A stretch of 56,468 nt of DNA, taken from positions 79,986 through 136,453 of the forward strand of contig NZ_KE384416.1 in the NCBI RefSeq assembly GCF_000425625.1. The letters are read 5' to 3'. The notes under the pieces were generated by a model. That model was not told where the DNA came from. It searched no databases and saw only the letters and a list, made by a program, of their open reading frames with translations. The stretch comes from Stutzerimonas azotifigens DSM 17556 (GTDB lineage: Bacteria; Pseudomonadota; Gammaproteobacteria; Pseudomonadales; Pseudomonadaceae). Position 1 is the first letter of the stretch, and every line of letters starts with the position of its first letter. Below, in pieces: positions 24,550-35,372 of the stretch. A program made the position numbers and the translations under genes.

Positions 24550-24981
24550 TCAGGCAAGGCTCTGCTTGAGGCTGCGCATGCGGTCGTGGCAGGCGCGGAT
24601 CTTCGGCAGCTCGATGGCCAGCAGCGCCCGTACGTCGGGTTCCGCGTCCTTTAGTGCGTCCTCGAAGGCGTGCAGGATGCGGTCCTCCATTTCCTCCAGC
24701 TGCGCCACGTAGGTGGCGTTCTCGTTGCCGAGATGAGCCTTGGTGTCGGCATACAGCTGGCGCATGCGGCCGCTGAGCGTGCCGTCCTGCGAGGGTTGCT
24801 CGTTGTTGGCGGCGACCTTCACGCTCAGCGCCTGGATGATCTGGATTTTCGCCTGGGCCATGTCGCGGAACAGCTTGCACAGCTCGGGATCCTTCACCTC
24901 GTCCATGGCGTGCTGGTAGAAGCGCTGGCCGTCACGGGTGATCTCGATGAGTTCGTTCAGGTGGGTCATGGCAGGATTCAT
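24550..24981 (-). CDS. PA2169-type four-helix-bundle protein (DUF2383)
   Basis: This 143-residue, wholly helical and soluble protein begins MNPAMTHLNELIEITRDGQRF. It is a ferritin-like four-helix bundle of the DUF2383/PA2169 family, with DGQRFYQHAMDEVKDPELCKLFRDMAQAK as the first pair of helices and ILHAFEDALKDAEPDVRALL near the end. The role is unknown; relatives in Pseudomonas are stress- and anaerobiosis-linked. I chose the ATG at 24981; the frame runs up to 25185 but without family similarity. A second ATG (24969) would drop four residues. Confidence 0.8.
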   Translation of the reverse strand: MNPAMTHLNELIEITRDGQRFYQHAMDEVKDPELCKLFRDMAQAKIQIIQALSVKVAANNEQPSQDGTLSGRMRQLYADTKAHLGNENATYVAQLEEMEDRILHAFEDALKDAEPDVRALLAIELPKIRACHDRMRSLKQSLA

Positions 24982-25448
24982 GGGGTTCTCCCGGTCGTTG
25001 GTGGATCGGTGCTCGACGACGAGCCTATCGACTTGGACCTCGCACAGCCCCGAACCGCCCGCGCAGCGGCCATCGTCCGGGCCTTTTCCGACTGGCTGTC
25101 GAGCGGCCGCGGTGGCGTGGTTTCGGCCCGATCGGCCAGGCCAGGCGGCCGCCGATGAGGGCTGTTGCACTCTCGTCGCTGTCATCGTGCAACTTGCACG
25201 GCATTTCGTAGACTAAGCAGGGCGCCAGCCAAGGTGGGCACAGACCCGCCGACGCGTTAAGGTGCGCCCTTGCAACAACCCAACCCGCCTGCACTTGCGT
25301 TGGGCTGCGTGAAAGCGCCCGCGACGTCTGGTCAGACGACAACGATTGCCGAGGCACGGTTCAGGCGTGCCCGCCCCGTCGTTCGCTGACCGGCATCGCC
25401 GTGCCCTTCACCCGCCCCGCCGACAGGCATGCCCTCACCGGAGCCCTC
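24982..25448. promoter_or_regulatory. Divergent spacer between the DUF2383 gene and algB
   Basis: This 467-base spacer should hold promoters for both flanking genes. It includes the palindrome GTGCAACTTGCAC (25187-25199) and a CCCAAC/GTTGGG dyad near 25272-25306. No gene is seen; open frames here have no recognisable product. Confidence 0.45.
25187..25199. promoter_or_regulatory. 13-bp palindrome GTGCAACTTGCAC
   Basis: This perfect odd-centred palindrome lies about 205 bases upstream of the DUF2383 gene and about 250 upstream of algB. It is the same type as TTGCAAATTGCAA at 24510-24522, so the two may bind one regulator. Confidence 0.45.
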
Positions 25449-26791
<1,343 letters not shown>

Positions 26792-26795
<4 letters not shown>

Positions 26796-28579
26796 AGCTG
26801 CAGATGAAGCTGAGAACCCGCCTGTTCCTCGGGTTCTCCGCCCTGATGACGGTGGCGCTGCTCGGCCTGTTGCTGGCGCTGGTGAGCGTGGTGCACATGG
26901 CACGCAGCCAGGAGCACCTGATCCGCAACAGCTTCGGGGTCATCGAGACCGGCCAGAAGATGCGCCAGGCGCTGGGCACGCACATGGCCATCCTGCTGCG
27001 CCAGGGCAACGACGCCGAGGCGCTGGTCGAGAGCCGCGAGGCCTTCCAGCAGGCCCTGGCCGAGGGGCTGGCCGAAGCCAACGACGAGGCCGATCGCCAG
27101 GCCTACCTGGCTGCCGCCGAAGCCTTCGCCGCCTTCACCCGGGAAATCGACCTCACCGAGCAGCAGCCCTGGACGCCCCGCGAGGACGAGCAGGTGAGCC
27201 AGGCCTTCAACCATGTGCGCCACCTGGTGGTGGACATGCAGCAGTCGGCCTACGACCAGATCCGCGACACCGAGATCCAGGGCCGCGAACGCGCCGTGCT
27301 GCTGGCCGGCGTGCTCGGCCTGACCGGCGTGGCGGTGCTGCTGATCGGCTTCATCACCGCACACAGCTTCGCGCGCCGCTTCGGCGACCCGATCGAAAAG
27401 CTCTCGGTGGCCGCCGACCGCATCGGCCGCGGCGACTTCGACGTCGCCCTGCCGACCTCGCCGATCGCCGAGCTGTCGCTGCTGATCGGCCGCTTCGCGC
27501 TGATGGCCCAGGCGCTGCACCGCTTCAAGCAGACCAATGTCGAAGCGCTGGTCAACGGCCAGCAGCGCCTGCAGGCGCTGCTCGACAGCATCGACGACGG
27601 CCTGCTGATCATCGACCGCGAGGGTCGGCTGGAACACGCCAACCCGGTCGCCCAGCGCCAGCTGGCGTGGGAAACCGAGCACCTGGGCTCGAGCCTCGGC
27701 CAGGCGCTGGGCTATCCCGAACTCGACGACGCCGCCCGCCAGGTGCTCGACGACCAGCCGCTGTCCGCCCCGCCGCAGGACCTGTCGATCGAGGCCGACG
27801 GCGAGCGGCGCCTGCTGGCCTGGCGCATGAGCCCGGTCAGCCACCACGACGGGCGCATCAGCGGCGCGGTGATGGTGCTGCACGACGTCACCGACCAGCG
27901 CACCTTCGAACGGGTGCGCAACGAGTTCGTGCTGCGCGCCTCGCACGAACTGCGCACGCCGGTGACCGGCATGCAGATGGCCTTCAGCCTGCTGCGCGAA
28001 CGCATCAAGTTCGCCGAGAACAGCCGCGAGGCCGACCTGCTGACCACGGTGCACGAGGAAATGCAGCGCCTGGTGCGGCTGATCAACGACCTGCTGGATT
28101 TCTCCCGCTACCAGAGCGGCCAGCAGAAACTGCAACTGATGCCCTGCGACATCGCCGAGCTGCTGGAACAGGCGCGCCAGCGCTTCCTGCCGCAGGCCGC
28201 CGAGCACCGCATCGAACTGGGCCTGGAACTGCAGCCGCCGCTGCCGAGCCTGCTGCTCGACCGCCAGCAGATCGAGCGGGTGCTCGACAACCTGCTGAGC
28301 AACGCCCTGCGCCACACCCCCGACGGCGGCGAGATCCGCCTGCTGGCGCGGCGCCATGGCGAGCGGGTGATCCTCAGCGTGGAAGACAACGGCGAGGGCA
28401 TTCCCTACAGCCAGCAGGCACGCATCTTCGAGCCCTTCGTGCAGATCGGCCGCCGCCGCGGCGGCGCCGGCCTCGGCCTGGCGCTGTGCAAGGAAATCGC
28501 CCAGCTGCACGGCGGGCGGATCGGCGTACACTCGCGCATCGGCCACGGCACCATCTTCTACATCGCCCTGCCGATCTGA
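26792..28579 (+). CDS. kinB: Sensor histidine kinase/phosphatase KinB
   Basis: This 595-residue membrane kinase has the length of P. aeruginosa KinB. TM1 spans residues 11-34, a helical periplasmic sensor runs to about 165 and TM2 to about 190. HAMP follows (FGDPIEKLSVAADRIGRGDF), then PAS (LLDSIDDGLLIIDREGRLEHANP), the H-box RASHELRTPVTGMQ, and ATPase blocks NLLSNALRHTP, EDNGEGIP and GGAGLGLALCKEI. It acts with AlgB, mainly as its phosphatase in P. aeruginosa. ATGA overlap with algB shows co-translation. Confidence 0.97.
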
Positions 28580-28956
28580 AGCGGGTCAGATTGCGTCCCG
28601 CATGTCGCCTCCCTGCTCTGGTCTCGCCCGGAGACCACAGCGCGAAGCCCGCAGGGTGGGCCGGGCGGCGTTCCGCTTCAGCCCACCCCGAGACACATCG
28701 ACACCCAAAGAGCCGGATACCAGGGTAATGCTGTTCACTTAGGCAAGCTCGCCCCGGGTCGGGCCTCCCACAAGAGCGGAGTTGCCTACCTGAACCCCGT
28801 GGATTGCGCGCCCTCGCGGCGAAATCAGGCTTGTAGGCCCCGCGACAGCCAAAGGTTTCCTGGGGCGTCCTCAGCCAAGTGAACAGCATTCGACATCAGG
28901 GGCCATGCGCCCCTCCGGCAAGCGCCCGGGCAGCCGCTTTGGCCAGGGCGCCGACC
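28580..28956. repeat. Gene-free spacer with a terminal-inverted-repeat element
   Basis: AATGCTGTTCACTT at 28727-28740 is repeated inverted at 28877-28890, bounding a 164-bp segment without a gene; a GGC extends the match with one base offset. The exact 30-bp dispersed repeat (28658-28687, reverse of 59-88) lies just before it. Inside is TCGGGCCTCCCACAA, a unit also near 35477. It looks like a small MITE or insertion-sequence relic. No target-site duplication is visible. Confidence 0.55.
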
Positions 28957-29733
28957 TCAGCCCGCCTCGTCGGCCAACGCCTGCAGCAGGGCCGCGGTCT
29001 CGGCGTCAGGCTCGCCGTCGAAACGGGTCGGCCGGTATTTCATCTGGAAGGCGGCAACGACGTTGCGCGTCTCCTGGTCCAGCATGCCGTGGCGCGGCAC
29101 CCGGTAGCCCTGCCGGGCGAGGTGCTCCTGGAACCAGCTCACCGGCGGCAGGGCGGTGGCGTAGACCGTCTGGTGCACCGCCACCGCCCCGGCGTCGGGC
29201 CAGGGGACCAGGCCTTCGTCGGCCAGCCGCTTCCAGGGGAACAGCGGGCCCGGATCCACCTTGCGCTGCGGGGCGATGTCGCTGTGGCCGATGATCGCGC
29301 CGGGCTTGAGGCCGTGGCGCGCCATGATGTCCTTGAGCAGCAGCACCAGCGCGTCGATCTGCGCGTCGGTGAAGGGATACCAGAGGCGCCCCTCGGCGCT
29401 CTCGACGTAGCCGCCGTTGACCAGTTCGATGCCGATGGAGCTGGCGTTCAGCCAGGTGCGGCCCTGCCACTCGCTCTCGCCGGCATGCCAGGCGCGGCGG
29501 TTCTCGTCGACCAGCCGGTAGATGGTCGCCGGCGAATCGCCGATCAGGTAGTGGGCGCTCACCTCGCCCTGGCTGAGCAGTTGAAGCGAGTGCTCGAAGT
29601 CGGTCGAGGTGTAGTGCAGCACGATGTACTGGGCGCGGCTGTCCTGCCCCACCGCGGTGTAGCTGTCGTCGATGCGCAGGCCGGTACAGCCGGCGAGGAA
29701 CAGGCAAAGGGCGGCAACGGCGAGCGCTTTCAT
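28957..29733 (-). CDS. ampDh2: Anhydro-muropeptide amidase AmpDh2 (lipoprotein)
   Basis: This 258-residue lipoprotein starts MKALAVAALCLFLAGC, with lipobox LAGC at 13-16. The amidase_2 domain carries zinc ligands in VLHYTS, HAG and IGHSDIAPQRKVDPG (His and Asp), and the C-terminal part (about 200-258) is a peptidoglycan-binding domain (VPRHGMLDQETRNVVAAFQMKYRP). It cleaves the lactyl-peptide bond of muropeptides in the outer-membrane/periplasm and modulates AmpC induction. Next to kinB, as in P. aeruginosa. Confidence 0.95.
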   Translation of the reverse strand: MKALAVAALCLFLAGCTGLRIDDSYTAVGQDSRAQYIVLHYTSTDFEHSLQLLSQGEVSAHYLIGDSPATIYRLVDENRRAWHAGESEWQGRTWLNASSIGIELVNGGYVESAEGRLWYPFTDAQIDALVLLLKDIMARHGLKPGAIIGHSDIAPQRKVDPGPLFPWKRLADEGLVPWPDAGAVAVHQTVYATALPPVSWFQEHLARQGYRVPRHGMLDQETRNVVAAFQMKYRPTRFDGEPDAETAALLQALADEAG

Positions 29734-29846
29734 GGACAACCTCTGGTCGACGGCGACTGACACAGACCCGGAGCGCGCCGGAGGGCCGGGCGCTGCTTCG
29801 AAAACGCCGATTATAACGGGCCGGCATGACGATCGCGGGTCGCCGG

Positions 29847-31718
29847 TCAGCCGAGCTCGATGCGGTTGCGGCCGGCCTGCTTGGCGCGATAGAGGGCCTG
29901 GTCGGCGCGTTCGAGCACCGCCTCGGCGTCTTCGTCCTGCCCGGCGAAGGCGCTCAGGCCGGCCGAGAACGACACCTGCACGCGTTCGCCCTTGAAGTGG
30001 AACGGACAGGCTTCGATGGCCTGGCGCAGCGCCTCCAGCAGGGCTTCGGCGTCCTCGAGAGCGGTCTCGGTGATCAGCAGGGCGAACTCTTCGCCGCCCA
30101 GGCGGGCGAGAAAGTCGTTCGGGCGGATACGCCTGCCCAGCTCGCTGGCGACGATCTTCAGCACCCGGTCGCCGGCCAGGTGGCCGTAGCCGTCGTTGAT
30201 CCGCTTGAAGTGGTCGAGGTCGAGCAGCGCCAGCAGCAGCGGCCCGCCGTGGCGCTGCCGGCGCGCCACCTCGACGGCCAGGCGGTCGTCCCAGGCGGCG
30301 CGGTTGGGCAGGCCGGTGAGCGCATCGTGCAGGGCCTTGCTGCGCTGCTCCTCGACCTCCTGGCGCAGCTCGCTGGCGTGCTGCTCCGCGCTGTGCAGGC
30401 GCGCCGACAGCTGCTGCAGCTGCTCGTCGAGGGCCAGCTCGCGCGCGCTGCGCTGTTGCCGATGGGTGTCCACGGTCTGCAGCAGGCCCTCCAGGCGCGC
30501 CTCCACGGTCTGCTTCAGGCTGTGCAGGTCGGGCGCCTGGCGCAGGCTGCTTTGCAACCCGCCGACCTGCTCGCGCAGCTCGGCCTCCAGCGCATCGGCC
30601 GCGGCCTGGTTGCCGACGTGCCCTTCGCGCGCCACCGTCAGGCTGGCCTGCATCGCCGACAGGCGCTCGTCGAGCTGGCGCAGGTAGGAGCCGAACTCGC
30701 GCTGCCCGATGTCGGCCACCGTTAGCATGAGCAGCGCCAGGTCGTCGAGCAGCGGCACCAGCTCGTACCAGTTCAGGCCGTTGCGAATGCGCTCGCGCAG
30801 CGCCTCGGCGCGGGGCTGGTGAGGCGCGGGCAGCGGCAGCTCGTCGAGCAGTTGCCGCAGGGTGCTTTCCACCCGCTCGGCGATCGCGCTGTAGCCCGGT
30901 TGCGGCGAGGCCGGCAGCGCATAGCCCGGATCGTCGTCGGGGCATTCTTCGACAGCGTCGCCGGCGATCGGAGCGCAGAACCCGGGCGGAGCGGGCTCGG
31001 TCGGCAAGGCGGCTTCGACGGCGGCCACGGGCTGCACAGGCGTCGACGCGGCCAGCGGCTGCGCCTCGGCCTCGTCGTCGGCCTGCGTTTCGAGCGCGCT
31101 TTCCAGCGCCTCCACGGCGGCCTGCGAGGCCCGGGCCGCGGCGTTGCGCGGTGGTTCGCCGGCGATCGTTTCCCCGGGCTGGTCGGGGTTGCGCCCGCGG
31201 GCGCCGAACAGCCGGGCGAGCAGCCCGCCGCGATCGCCGTCGTCGTCCTGCTGCAGCGCCAGCGCCTGGCCCTGCAGGCGGCTCAGTTCGCCGAGCAGCG
31301 CCGGCAGCTCGCGGCTCTGCGCCACCCGCGCCGGCAGCGTGCGGGCAAAGCGCTTGAGGCCCTTGCGCACCTCGGCGGGCACCGGCAGCGCCTGCAGCTG
31401 CGCGGCCAGCCCCTCCAGGGCGGCGACCGTGTCACGCTGGCGCTGCTGGCGACGCTGTTCGGAATCGAGCACCGCCTTTTCCAGGCGCGGCACCAGCAGG
31501 GTCAGGCCCTGGTCCAGGTCGTCGTCCTCGCGCAGCACCTCGCGCAGCTCGGCCATGCAGCGATCGACCGCCAGGTCGGCACCCTCGACCGCCAGGCTGC
31601 TGCGCACCAGGCCGCGGCGCAGCAGGTCCAGCCGCGCGCGCCAGCGCTCCTCCTGCCGCTCCTGCTGCTCGAGCGCCTGCAGGTACCTGTCCTTCCAGCG
31701 GTCGGCGTCGTCGCTCAT
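29847..31718 (-). CDS. dgcH: Diguanylate cyclase DgcH
   Basis: This 623-residue protein has a long variable N-terminal region with coiled-coil stretches (about 1-180 and 330-440) and an acidic, low-complexity linker (about 200-280). The C-terminal GGDEF domain (about 460-620) has the active GGEEF motif in LARLGGEEFALL, the inhibitory site RPND five residues before it, and DLDHFKRINDGYGH. It should make cyclic di-GMP. The start overlaps the end of the EEP phosphatase gene by ATGA. Synteny with PA5487 supports the name. Confidence 0.93.
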   Translation of the reverse strand: MSDDADRWKDRYLQALEQQERQEERWRARLDLLRRGLVRSSLAVEGADLAVDRCMAELREVLREDDDLDQGLTLLVPRLEKAVLDSEQRRQQRQRDTVAALEGLAAQLQALPVPAEVRKGLKRFARTLPARVAQSRELPALLGELSRLQGQALALQQDDDGDRGGLLARLFGARGRNPDQPGETIAGEPPRNAAARASQAAVEALESALETQADDEAEAQPLAASTPVQPVAAVEAALPTEPAPPGFCAPIAGDAVEECPDDDPGYALPASPQPGYSAIAERVESTLRQLLDELPLPAPHQPRAEALRERIRNGLNWYELVPLLDDLALLMLTVADIGQREFGSYLRQLDERLSAMQASLTVAREGHVGNQAAADALEAELREQVGGLQSSLRQAPDLHSLKQTVEARLEGLLQTVDTHRQQRSARELALDEQLQQLSARLHSAEQHASELRQEVEEQRSKALHDALTGLPNRAAWDDRLAVEVARRQRHGGPLLLALLDLDHFKRINDGYGHLAGDRVLKIVASELGRRIRPNDFLARLGGEEFALLITETALEDAEALLEALRQAIEACPFHFKGERVQVSFSAGLSAFAGQDEDAEAVLERADQALYRAKQAGRNRIELG

Positions 31719-32584
31719 GAGCTCGCCCCGGACGGAACGGGCAGCGTGCGCGCGTGCAGGCAGTCCGGCAGGCGGATTTCCACGGCCACCGGCAGGTGAT
31801 CGGAAATCGGCTGCGCCACCACCTGCACTCGCTCCAGGGTCAGGGCCGAGCTCAGCAGGATGTGGTCTAGGCAGCGCTGCGGCTGCCAGCTGGGGAAGGT
31901 CGCCTCGACCTGCGGCGCGAGCAGCCCGAGGTCGCGCAATGGCGAATTCTCCAGCAGGTCGATGGCATGGGTGTTCATGTCGCCCATCAGGACGCAGTGC
32001 CGGTAGTCGCCGACCAGCTCGCGGATGTAGGCCAGCTGCCGGGTACGCACGCGGGCGCCGAGCGCCAGGTGCATCATCACCACCACCAGCGCGTCCTCGC
32101 CCTCGCCGAAGCGCATCACGATCGCCCCGCGACCCGAGGGGCCCGGCAGCGGGTGATCCTCTAGCGCGTGCGGCTCGAGCCGGCTGAGCAGGCCGTTGCT
32201 GTGCTGGGCGAAATGGCCGAGGTTGCGGTTGAGCTGCTGGTACCAGTAGGGGAAGGCGCCGAGCTGGGCGAGATGCTCGACCTGGTTGACGTAGCCGGAA
32301 CGCAGGCTGCCGCCGTCGACCTCCTGCAGCGCCACCAGGTCGTAGTCGCCGAGCAGCGCGCCGATGCGCTGCAGGTTGGTGGCGCGCCCCGAATGCGGCA
32401 GGAAGTGCTGCCAGCTGCGCGTCAGGTAGTGGTGGTAGCGGCCGGTGCTGATGCCCACCTGGATGTTGAAGCTCAGCAGCCGCAGCCTGCCGTCGGCGGG
32501 CAGGCCGCTGTCGGCCAGGCAGTCGGCGTTGACCCGCGCCCGGCCCGGGGTTGCGATGCGTGGCGTGCTCCAGCGTCGCAACAT
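31715..32584 (-). CDS. Endonuclease/exonuclease/phosphatase-family protein
   Basis: This 289-residue EEP-fold enzyme has SFNIQ (strand 1 with Asn), LQEVDGG (metal-binding Glu), MMHLALG, GDMNTHA and SDHLPVAVEI, the full set of catalytic residues of metal-dependent phosphodiesterases. No signal peptide is obvious. The stop overlaps the dgcH start by four bases, so the two genes are translated together. Substrate (nucleic acid, phospholipid or a signalling nucleotide) is unknown. Confidence 0.88.
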   Translation of the reverse strand: MLRRWSTPRIATPGRARVNADCLADSGLPADGRLRLLSFNIQVGISTGRYHHYLTRSWQHFLPHSGRATNLQRIGALLGDYDLVALQEVDGGSLRSGYVNQVEHLAQLGAFPYWYQQLNRNLGHFAQHSNGLLSRLEPHALEDHPLPGPSGRGAIVMRFGEGEDALVVVMMHLALGARVRTRQLAYIRELVGDYRHCVLMGDMNTHAIDLLENSPLRDLGLLAPQVEATFPSWQPQRCLDHILLSSALTLERVQVVAQPISDHLPVAVEIRLPDCLHARTLPVPSGASS

Positions 32585-32590
32585 GGCGGC

Positions 32591-33220
32591 TTACCGGGCG
32601 GCGCGCTCTTTTTCGATCAGGTAGTCGGCCACCTGCAGGGCGCGCTCGGGGCCGCCGGCGCTGCCGAGGTCGAAGCGGTACTTGCCCTCGACGATCATCA
32701 CCGGCACCCCGGTGATCTGGTAGGCCATGGCCTTCTTCTTGGCCTTCTCGATCTGCCCCTTCACGCCGAAGGAGTTGTAGGCCTTGAGGAAGGCCTGCTT
32801 GTCGACGCCCTGGGTGGCGAGGAAATCGGCCATCTCCTCGGGCGTGGCCAAGCGCTTACGCTCCTGGTGGATGGCGTGGAAGATGGCGTCATGCACCTTC
32901 TGTTCGACGCTCATCGCCTCCAGGGTCAGGAACAGCTGGCCATGCACGTTCCACAGGCCGCCAAACATGGCCGGGATGCGCTTGAACTCGACGTCCTCCG
33001 GCAGCTGCCCGACCCAGGCGTTGAGGGTCGGCTCGAACTGGTAGCAGTGCGGGCAGCCGTACCAGAACAGCTCGACCACCTCGATCTTCTGCGGATTGTC
33101 GGTGGCGACCGGGCTGGCCAGTTCGGTGTATTCCTTGCCGGCCTGGAATTCCTGTGCCTGCGCCGGGAGGCCCAGCAGGCTGAGGGAAAGGACGACGGCA
33201 CTGAGGAAGAGGTGGCGCAT
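32591..33220 (-). CDS. dsbA: Thiol:disulfide interchange protein DsbA
   Basis: This 209-residue periplasmic oxidoreductase introduces disulfides in exported proteins. The signal peptide MRHLFLSAVVLSLSLLGLPAQAQ is cut near residue 22. The active site is C56-P-H-C59, and the cis-proline loop is TGVPVMIVEGKYRF. The helical insert with FFHAIHQ-type sequence (FHAIHQERKRLATPEEMADFLA) is typical. GGAGT-like bases upstream of the ATG (33220) support the start. It is followed after 6 bases by the EEP gene. T6SS effectors and PAAR/VgrG with cysteines may be among its clients (inference). Confidence 0.96.
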   Translation of the reverse strand: MRHLFLSAVVLSLSLLGLPAQAQEFQAGKEYTELASPVATDNPQKIEVVELFWYGCPHCYQFEPTLNAWVGQLPEDVEFKRIPAMFGGLWNVHGQLFLTLEAMSVEQKVHDAIFHAIHQERKRLATPEEMADFLATQGVDKQAFLKAYNSFGVKGQIEKAKKKAMAYQITGVPVMIVEGKYRFDLGSAGGPERALQVADYLIEKERAAR

Positions 33221-33335
33221 GAAGGACTCCTGGTCTGGGAAGGTCGCGGCCGGTGACGACGCCGGACGCCCCTTGGATGGCTGCCGTGCAGGACAGGTGC
33301 AGCTCGAACGGAGGGTATTGTATGGGCGCGGATAG

Positions 33336-33371
33336 AAAAAGGGGCGACCGGATCGGCAATCCGGTCGCCCC
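33336..33371 (-). terminator. Intrinsic terminator after cytochrome c4
   Basis: A perfect 13-bp stem (GGGGCGACCGGAT with its complement) and a 5-base loop is followed on the minus strand by TTTTT. It ends the cytochrome c4 transcript and separates it from dsbA. Confidence 0.93.
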
Positions 33372-33395
33372 CTTGTCAGGCGCTGCGAGGCTGGA

Positions 33396-34028
33396 TCAGT
33401 GCAGGCCCTGGATGTAGCTCGACACCGCCTCGATGTCCTTGTTGCTGAGCTTGGCGGCGATGCTGCGCATGATCATGGCGTCGCCGTCGTTGGTACGGTT
33501 GCCTTCGCGGAAGTCGGTCAGCTGCTTGGTCACGTAGGCGGCGTGCTGGCCGCCGAGCTGCGGGAAGCCGGCCGGGTCGTTGCCTTCGCCGCGCGGGGAA
33601 TGGCAGCCGGTGCAGGAGGGCATGCCGAGCTCCAGCTTGCCGCCGCGGTACAGCGCCTCGCCCTGGGCGACCAGGTCCGGCTCGGCCATGCCCACGCTCA
33701 TCTTCTGGCTGGCGAAGTAGGCGGCGAGGTCGGCCAGGTCCTGATCGTTGAAGGGTTCCAGCATGCCGGTCATTTCCGGAACCATGCGGCCGGCATCGGC
33801 CGGGGCGCCGGGCTTGCTGCCGGCCTTGATGTCGTGAAGCTGCTTGAGCAGGTAGCGCTCGCCCTGGCCGGCGAGTTTCGGGAAGTTCGGGGCCGGACTG
33901 TTGCCATCGGCACCGTGGCAGGCGCCACAGACGGCGGCCTTTTCCTGGCCGGCAGCGGGATCGCCGGCGGCATGGGCCATACCGGTGATGCCCAGGGTCA
34001 ACAGCAGACTCACGAGTACTTTGTTCAT
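33396..34028 (-). CDS. cc4: Di-heme cytochrome c4
   Basis: This 210-residue periplasmic electron carrier has signal peptide [20 protein letters not shown] and two c-type haem sites, CGACH and CTGCH, one per domain. MVPEM and DAMIMRS carry the axial methionines. It passes electrons to terminal oxidases. The start at 34028 matches the family; the upstream ATG adds only four residues. Next to engB and upstream of dsbA on the same strand, with a terminator between, as in P. aeruginosa. Confidence 0.96.
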   Translation of the reverse strand: MNKVLVSLLLTLGITGMAHAAGDPAAGQEKAAVCGACHGADGNSPAPNFPKLAGQGERYLLKQLHDIKAGSKPGAPADAGRMVPEMTGMLEPFNDQDLADLAAYFASQKMSVGMAEPDLVAQGEALYRGGKLELGMPSCTGCHSPRGEGNDPAGFPQLGGQHAAYVTKQLTDFREGNRTNDGDAMIMRSIAAKLSNKDIEAVSSYIQGLH

Positions 34029-34262
34029 CAGCTCATCCAACTACGGCTAAGGGTTTCAAGAGGAATACGAGTGGGTTGCCGGGAGGCGCCGCCAGGGGGC
34101 GCTCGCTGCATTGCTCCGCCAGCTCGTCGGCCGGCTGGAAGCCCCGCGGGCACTGGGCCGGAGGGGCCAAAGCGCACACAAAATCTGCGGCATTATATAC
34201 TGGCGCCTACGAAACGGAAACGAACCGTTGCCGCACCCCCCGCGCACCCACCGGATGACCCC
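34029..34262. promoter_or_regulatory. Divergent promoter region cc4/engB
   Basis: This 234-base spacer between divergent genes contains the AT-rich run ATTATATACTGG at about 34192-34203, which holds TATACT, a good -10 box for engB, in an otherwise GC-rich region. Nothing else is seen. Confidence 0.5.
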
Positions 34263-34892
34263 ATGTCCCTGAAGAACCCCATCGTCGGCCTCTGCCAGCA
34301 GGCCTCGTTCATGATCAGCGCGGCCAAGGTCGATCAGTGCCCGCCCGACGAGGGACTCGAGGTGGCCTTCGCCGGCCGCTCCAACGCCGGCAAGTCCAGC
34401 GCGCTGAACACCCTGACCCACGCCAACCTGGCGCGCACCTCGAAGACGCCCGGACGCACGCAGCTGCTGAACTTCTTCCGCCTGGACGACCAGCGCCGGC
34501 TGGTCGACCTGCCGGGCTACGGTTTCGCCAAGGTGCCGATCCCGCTCAAGCAGCACTGGCAGCACCACCTGGAGGCCTACCTGGGCAGCCGCGAGAGCCT
34601 AGCCGGGGTGTTCCTGATGATGGACCTGCGCCATCCGCTGACCGACTTCGACCGGATGATGCTCGACTGGTCGCAGGCCAGCGGCATGCCGCTGCACATC
34701 CTGCTGACCAAGGCCGACAAGCTCGCCTTCGGCGCGGCCAAGAACGCCCTGCTGAAGATCCAGCGCGAGGTGCGCCAGCAGTGGGGCGAAGGCGTCAGCG
34801 TGCAGCTGTTCTCGGCGCCCAAGCGGCAGGGCGTGGAACAGGCCCAGGCGGTGCTCGCGCAGTGGCTGGGGCTGGTCGAAGACGCCGACTGA
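34263..34892 (+). CDS. engB: Ribosome biogenesis GTPase EngB (YihA/YsxC)
   Basis: This 209-residue GTPase acts in assembly of the large ribosomal subunit. G1 is [10 protein letters not shown]2 region SKTPGRTQ, G3 DLPGYGF and G4 TKADKL, all intact. Length is normal. In P. aeruginosa polA lies on the far side of engB; here an osmC-type gene follows, so gene order changes at this point. Confidence 0.96.
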   Translation: MSLKNPIVGLCQQASFMISAAKVDQCPPDEGLEVAFAGRSNAGKSSALNTLTHANLARTSKTPGRTQLLNFFRLDDQRRLVDLPGYGFAKVPIPLKQHWQHHLEAYLGSRESLAGVFLMMDLRHPLTDFDRMMLDWSQASGMPLHILLTKADKLAFGAAKNALLKIQREVRQQWGEGVSVQLFSAPKRQGVEQAQAVLAQWLGLVEDAD

Positions 34893-34946
34893 ACTTGCCG
34901 CGCCGACACCTCTCTCAGTGGAACACCCCAACGAGGAGGATCGGTC

Positions 34947-35372
34947 ATGAAACGTTCGGCATCGGCCGTGTGGCAGGGCTCGCTGAAGGAAGGCAAGGGC
35001 ACCATCAGCACCCAGAGCGGCGCGCTCTCTGACAACCCCTACGGCTTCAACACCCGCTTCGAGGACGCCCCGGGCACCAACCCCGAGGAGCTCATCGGCG
35101 CCGCCCACGCGGGCTGCTTCTCGATGGCGCTGTCGATGATGCTCGGCCAGGCCGGGCTCACGCCCGAGCGCATCGCCACCACGGCGGACGTGACGCTGGA
35201 CAAGCTCGAAGGCGGCTTCGCCATCACCGCCATCGACCTGACGCTCAAGGCCAAGGTGCCGGGAGCGAACGAGGCGCAATTCCAGGAGATCGCCAACAAG
35301 GCGAAGGAAGGCTGCCCGGTGTCGAAGGTGCTCAACGCGAAGATCAGCCTGTCGGCGACGCTGGAAGGCTGA
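34947..35372 (+). CDS. osmC: OsmC-type peroxiredoxin
   Basis: This 141-residue organic hydroperoxide reductase of the OsmC subfamily has its two redox cysteines in HAGCFSMAL (about residue 57) and EGCPVSKVL (about 125). The N-terminal KRSASAVWQGSLKEGKGTISTQSG matches E. coli OsmC, and NPEELIGAAHAGC is the family core. GAGGAGG 7 bases upstream of the ATG is strong. It stands alone downstream of engB, probably with its own promoter in the 54-base gap or by read-through. Confidence 0.93.
   Translation: MKRSASAVWQGSLKEGKGTISTQSGALSDNPYGFNTRFEDAPGTNPEELIGAAHAGCFSMALSMMLGQAGLTPERIATTADVTLDKLEGGFAITAIDLTLKAKVPGANEAQFQEIANKAKEGCPVSKVLNAKISLSATLEG

Noticed and set aside
28727..28890. Complete insertion sequence
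   Set aside because: There is no transposase frame between the inverted repeats and no target-site duplication, so I list it only as an element or relic.
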